A stretch of 33,993 bases of DNA, from assembly GCA_937906495.1 (NCBI GenBank), contig CALCVT010000053.1, positions 1 through 33,993 of the forward strand, in the 5' to 3' direction. This DNA is from an uncultured Prevotella sp. GTDB taxonomy: Bacteria > Bacteroidota > Bacteroidia > Bacteroidales > Bacteroidaceae. The notes under the pieces were generated by a model. It had not been told where the DNA came from and searched no databases. It saw nothing but the letters and a program-made list of their open reading frames with translations. Below are positions 31,601 through 33,993 of this stretch, one piece after another. Numbering within the stretch: the stretch's first letter is position 1; every line of letters starts with the position of its first letter. A program made the position numbers and the translations under genes.

Positions 31601-33613
31601 ATGAACCTTAAACAGTATTTCGGCTATCTCCTTGCTTCCCAGCTGTTGTTCAGCGGGTGTGCAACGCATCCCATGCAAGTAGCCTCGCCCGATGGGAATA
31701 TCCGGCTGGCATTGGCAATCGATAGTAATCAGTGTATGAACTATCAGGTATGGGTAGGCGACTCCGTATTTATTAAACCTTCAGCATTGGGGCTGGTAGA
31801 AAAAACAGGTGTTAATCTGGCTCGCGGCTTTCGGGTAATCGATTCAAAAATAACGGCTGTTGATGAAGTATGGGCACAACCTTGGGGAGAGAATAAAGTA
31901 AACCGTAACCATTATAGGCAGTTGGCTGTACAGCTCGAAGATTCAGTCCATACACAAATGCAACTCCAGTTTCGCCTCTTTAACGATGGGGTAGGTTTTC
32001 GTTACGAAGTGAATGTGCCGCAAGCCGACAGTTTGCTCATAACTGACGAACTCACAGCCTTCAATGTGGCGCGGGATGGTGTGGCATGGTCTATTCCCGC
32101 AAATTCCGAAACCTACGAACTCCTTTATCGTACCCGGCCGCTGAGCCAAACTGATAATGCTAATACCCCGATAACTTTTCGCTCAGCAAACTGTTATGCC
32201 AGTATCCACGAGGCTGCGCTGACCGACTATCCCGAAATGACCTTGAATAATGTTGGTGGAACTTGTTTTAAGGCCAGTTTGGCTCCCTGGCCCGATGGGG
32301 TCAAGGTGCGTGTAAGTGGAGGAAGGTTTAAAACACCCTGGCGAACTATTCAATTGGCACCGCAAGCTGTAGGATTAATAAATTCCTCATTAATTTTAAA
32401 TTTGAATGATCCGTGCGTGCTCAACTCAACAGACTGGATTCGTCCAATGAAATATATAGGAATATGGTGGGGCATGCATTTGGGGGTTGAAAGTTGGGTG
32501 ATTAACGATCGTCATGGTGCTACAACACAAAATGCCAAACGTTATATCGATTTTGCGGCTGCTAATAATATCGAAGCTGTTATGTTCGAAGGATGGAATG
32601 CCGGCTGGGAAAACTGGGGAGGTACGCAGCACTTTGATTATACAAAACCCTATGCCGATTTTAATATAGACGAAGTGTGTAGTTATGCCCGCCAAAAGGG
32701 CGTTGCCATTATCGGACATCATGAAACTGGTGGAAATATTCTTAACTACGAACGCCAGCTCGACAAGGCTTATGCCTGGTATGCCGGGCAAGGAATACAT
32801 GCTGTTAAAACCGGCTATGCCGGTGGACTTCCAGCCGGACACAACCATCATGGACAGTTCTGTGTGCATCATTATCGCAAGGTTGTGCAAACTGCCGCCA
32901 GGTATCATACAACACTCAATGTGCACGAACCTATAAAGGATACGGGTATCCGGCGTACCTATCCCAACATGATGACACGCGAGGGGGCTAGAGGGATGGA
33001 ATGGAACGCCTGGAGCGATGGAAATCCACCCGAACACCATGTGATGCTTCCTTTTACACGTTTACTGGCGGGGCCGATGGATTATACACCGGGCATCTTC
33101 GACATTCTTTACGAAAAGGCTAAAAAGAACTCCAACCGCAAGCAATGGAATATGAAGGATAGTAAAGACTGCCGTATCAATACTACACTTGCCAAGCAGA
33201 TTGCTAATTGGGTTATTATTTATTCTCCCTTGCAAATGGCTGCCGACCAAATCGAAAATTATGAGGGGCATCCGGCTTTCCGCTTTTTCCGCGACTTCGA
33301 TGCCGATTGCGACTGGTCTAAGGCTTTGGCTGGCGAACCGGGCGACTTTGTGGTAATAGTGCGCAGGGCAAAGGAAAAATTCTTTTTAGGGGCGGCAACC
33401 GACGAGGATGCACGCAAGGTTACGGTAAATTTGGATTTTCTTGATAAAAGAAAAACTTATAAGGCCATTATTTATGCCGATGCTTCCGATGCTGATTGGG
33501 AAACAAATCCGCTCGCTTATATTATTATGGAGCGCAAAGTTACGTCTAACGACAAGTTGACCATTAATATGGCGCGCGGAGGAGGGCAGGCCATCACTTT
33601 CTTACCGCTTTAG
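31601..33613 (+). CDS. GH97 glycoside hydrolase, lipoprotein
   Basis: This 670-residue SusB-like enzyme probably hydrolyses alpha-glucosidic bonds from the non-reducing end. A lipoprotein signal ends in LFSGC (Cys20), so it should be anchored in the outer membrane. The N-terminal beta-sandwich (about 25-285: VASPDGNIRLALAID, LRF-type strands, GVGFRYEV) is followed by the catalytic barrel (about 290-565), from WWGMHLG to MDYTPGIFD, and a short C-terminal beta domain. Glu375 in HHETGGN and Glu443 in NVHEPI match the two candidate base residues of inverting GH97 enzymes such as SusB, and Glu467 in GMEWNAW is a candidate acid. The retaining subgroup's Asp nucleophile (VKVD-type) is absent: this position reads VKTGYAGG. 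No SusC/SusD is adjacent, and no consensus promoter lies directly upstream. Confidence 0.93.
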   Translation: MNLKQYFGYLLASQLLFSGCATHPMQVASPDGNIRLALAIDSNQCMNYQVWVGDSVFIKPSALGLVEKTGVNLARGFRVIDSKITAVDEVWAQPWGENKVNRNHYRQLAVQLEDSVHTQMQLQFRLFNDGVGFRYEVNVPQADSLLITDELTAFNVARDGVAWSIPANSETYELLYRTRPLSQTDNANTPITFRSANCYASIHEAALTDYPEMTLNNVGGTCFKASLAPWPDGVKVRVSGGRFKTPWRTIQLAPQAVGLINSSLILNLNDPCVLNSTDWIRPMKYIGIWWGMHLGVESWVINDRHGATTQNAKRYIDFAAANNIEAVMFEGWNAGWENWGGTQHFDYTKPYADFNIDEVCSYARQKGVAIIGHHETGGNILNYERQLDKAYAWYAGQGIHAVKTGYAGGLPAGHNHHGQFCVHHYRKVVQTAARYHTTLNVHEPIKDTGIRRTYPNMMTREGARGMEWNAWSDGNPPEHHVMLPFTRLLAGPMDYTPGIFDILYEKAKKNSNRKQWNMKDSKDCRINTTLAKQIANWVIIYSPLQMAADQIENYEGHPAFRFFRDFDADCDWSKALAGEPGDFVVIVRRAKEKFFLGAATDEDARKVTVNLDFLDKRKTYKAIIYADASDADWETNPLAYIIMERKVTSNDKLTINMARGGGQAITFLPL

Positions 33614-33627
33614 GAACAAATAATCAG

Positions 33628-33666
33628 GTCCCACAAAATCTTTCACGATGTTGCGGGACTTTTTTC
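33628..33666 (+). terminator. Rho-independent terminator after the GH97 gene
   Basis: GTCCCACAA (33628-33636) pairs with TTGCGGGAC (33651-33659) with one mismatch, followed directly by six T bases. It lies 14 bases after the stop. Confidence 0.9.
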
Positions 33667-33993
33667 TTGATGGCAATTACAGCTACATTTGCTTTACCGA
33701 ACCTGTCTGATAAGTTGTTTTTTTGCCATAATCTGCGATTTAATAAACTTCAAATAACAATAGGGCGTGTAAAACAGTAAAAGACGGGTGTATAATGTTT
33801 AAAATGAGTCTTCGATGCTCCATAATCAACTAAAAACATGTTCTTTAGCATTTTAATCATAAAATGGTATGAAAGAATTTTGCCGCATGGATATATAATC
33901 AGATATTTGCTGAAGGAATCCATCGGCAAGTCCGTTTTAGTAAATTTTTTGTGAAAATTTTTTCTGCGCCATTTATTATTGATAATCAGTGCA
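33667..33993. other. AT-rich intergenic end of window
   Basis: No gene is supported. A TACATTTG box at 33684-33691 fits the -7 consensus, but the nearest TTG is only 14 bases upstream. Runs of A and T rise toward the right end, as before a promoter, so the next gene probably starts just beyond the window. Confidence 0.4.

Overview
The window looks like chromosome from an anaerobic Bacteroidales bacterium, most likely Prevotellaceae (inference). Pointers are the Bacteroidetes-type promoters (TTTG or TTG, about 20 bases, then TAnnTTTG) before many genes, two proteins with type IX secretion (T9SS) C-terminal sorting domains, a Bacteroides-type fused fucokinase/GDP-fucose pyrophosphorylase (Fkp), a DUF3575 protein, a GH97 glycosidase and a Ser-type sulfatase. 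I see no rRNA, tRNA, CRISPR array, insertion sequence or phage gene.

Positions 1-4123 (+ strand): a duplicated promoter-bearing repeat is followed by four closely spaced genes (gaps of 9, 40 and 3 bases): a LemA-family membrane protein, a two-TM partner of unknown function, a polynucleotide-kinase-like P-loop protein and a Thg1-like 3'-5' RNA polymerase. A strong terminator ends the run. The last two genes look like an RNA 5'-end repair pair and are the most interesting content here. Next (4335-7460, +) is a large secreted calcineurin-like phosphoesterase with three tandem beta repeats and a T9SS signal.

Positions 7602-28383 (all - strand): a TonB-dependent receptor; an envelope operon (DUF3575 barrel, then a carboxypeptidase-regulatory/OmpA/TPR protein, then a 931-residue protein of five barrel-like repeats); a Ser-type sulfatase; phosphoglucosamine mutase; a secreted T9SS protein; a probable operon of a 5'-nucleotidase-family enzyme, agmatine deiminase and N-carbamoylputrescine amidase (agmatine to putrescine); and fkp.

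Positions 28763-33993 (+ strand): a MalY/PatB-type C-S lyase; a second copy of the duplicated promoter repeat driving an HD-domain protein that appears to be translated from a leaderless mRNA; a decayed stretch holding a truncated, frameshifted endonuclease/exonuclease/phosphatase-family pseudogene; and a GH97 lipoprotein glycosidase with the inverting-subgroup glutamates. The last 330 bases hold no gene I can support.

Most genes are recognisable housekeeping or surface functions. The points worth following are the kinase/Thg1-like pair, the five-repeat outer-membrane protein and its operon, and the two repeat elements whose hairpin stems keep pairing despite base changes.
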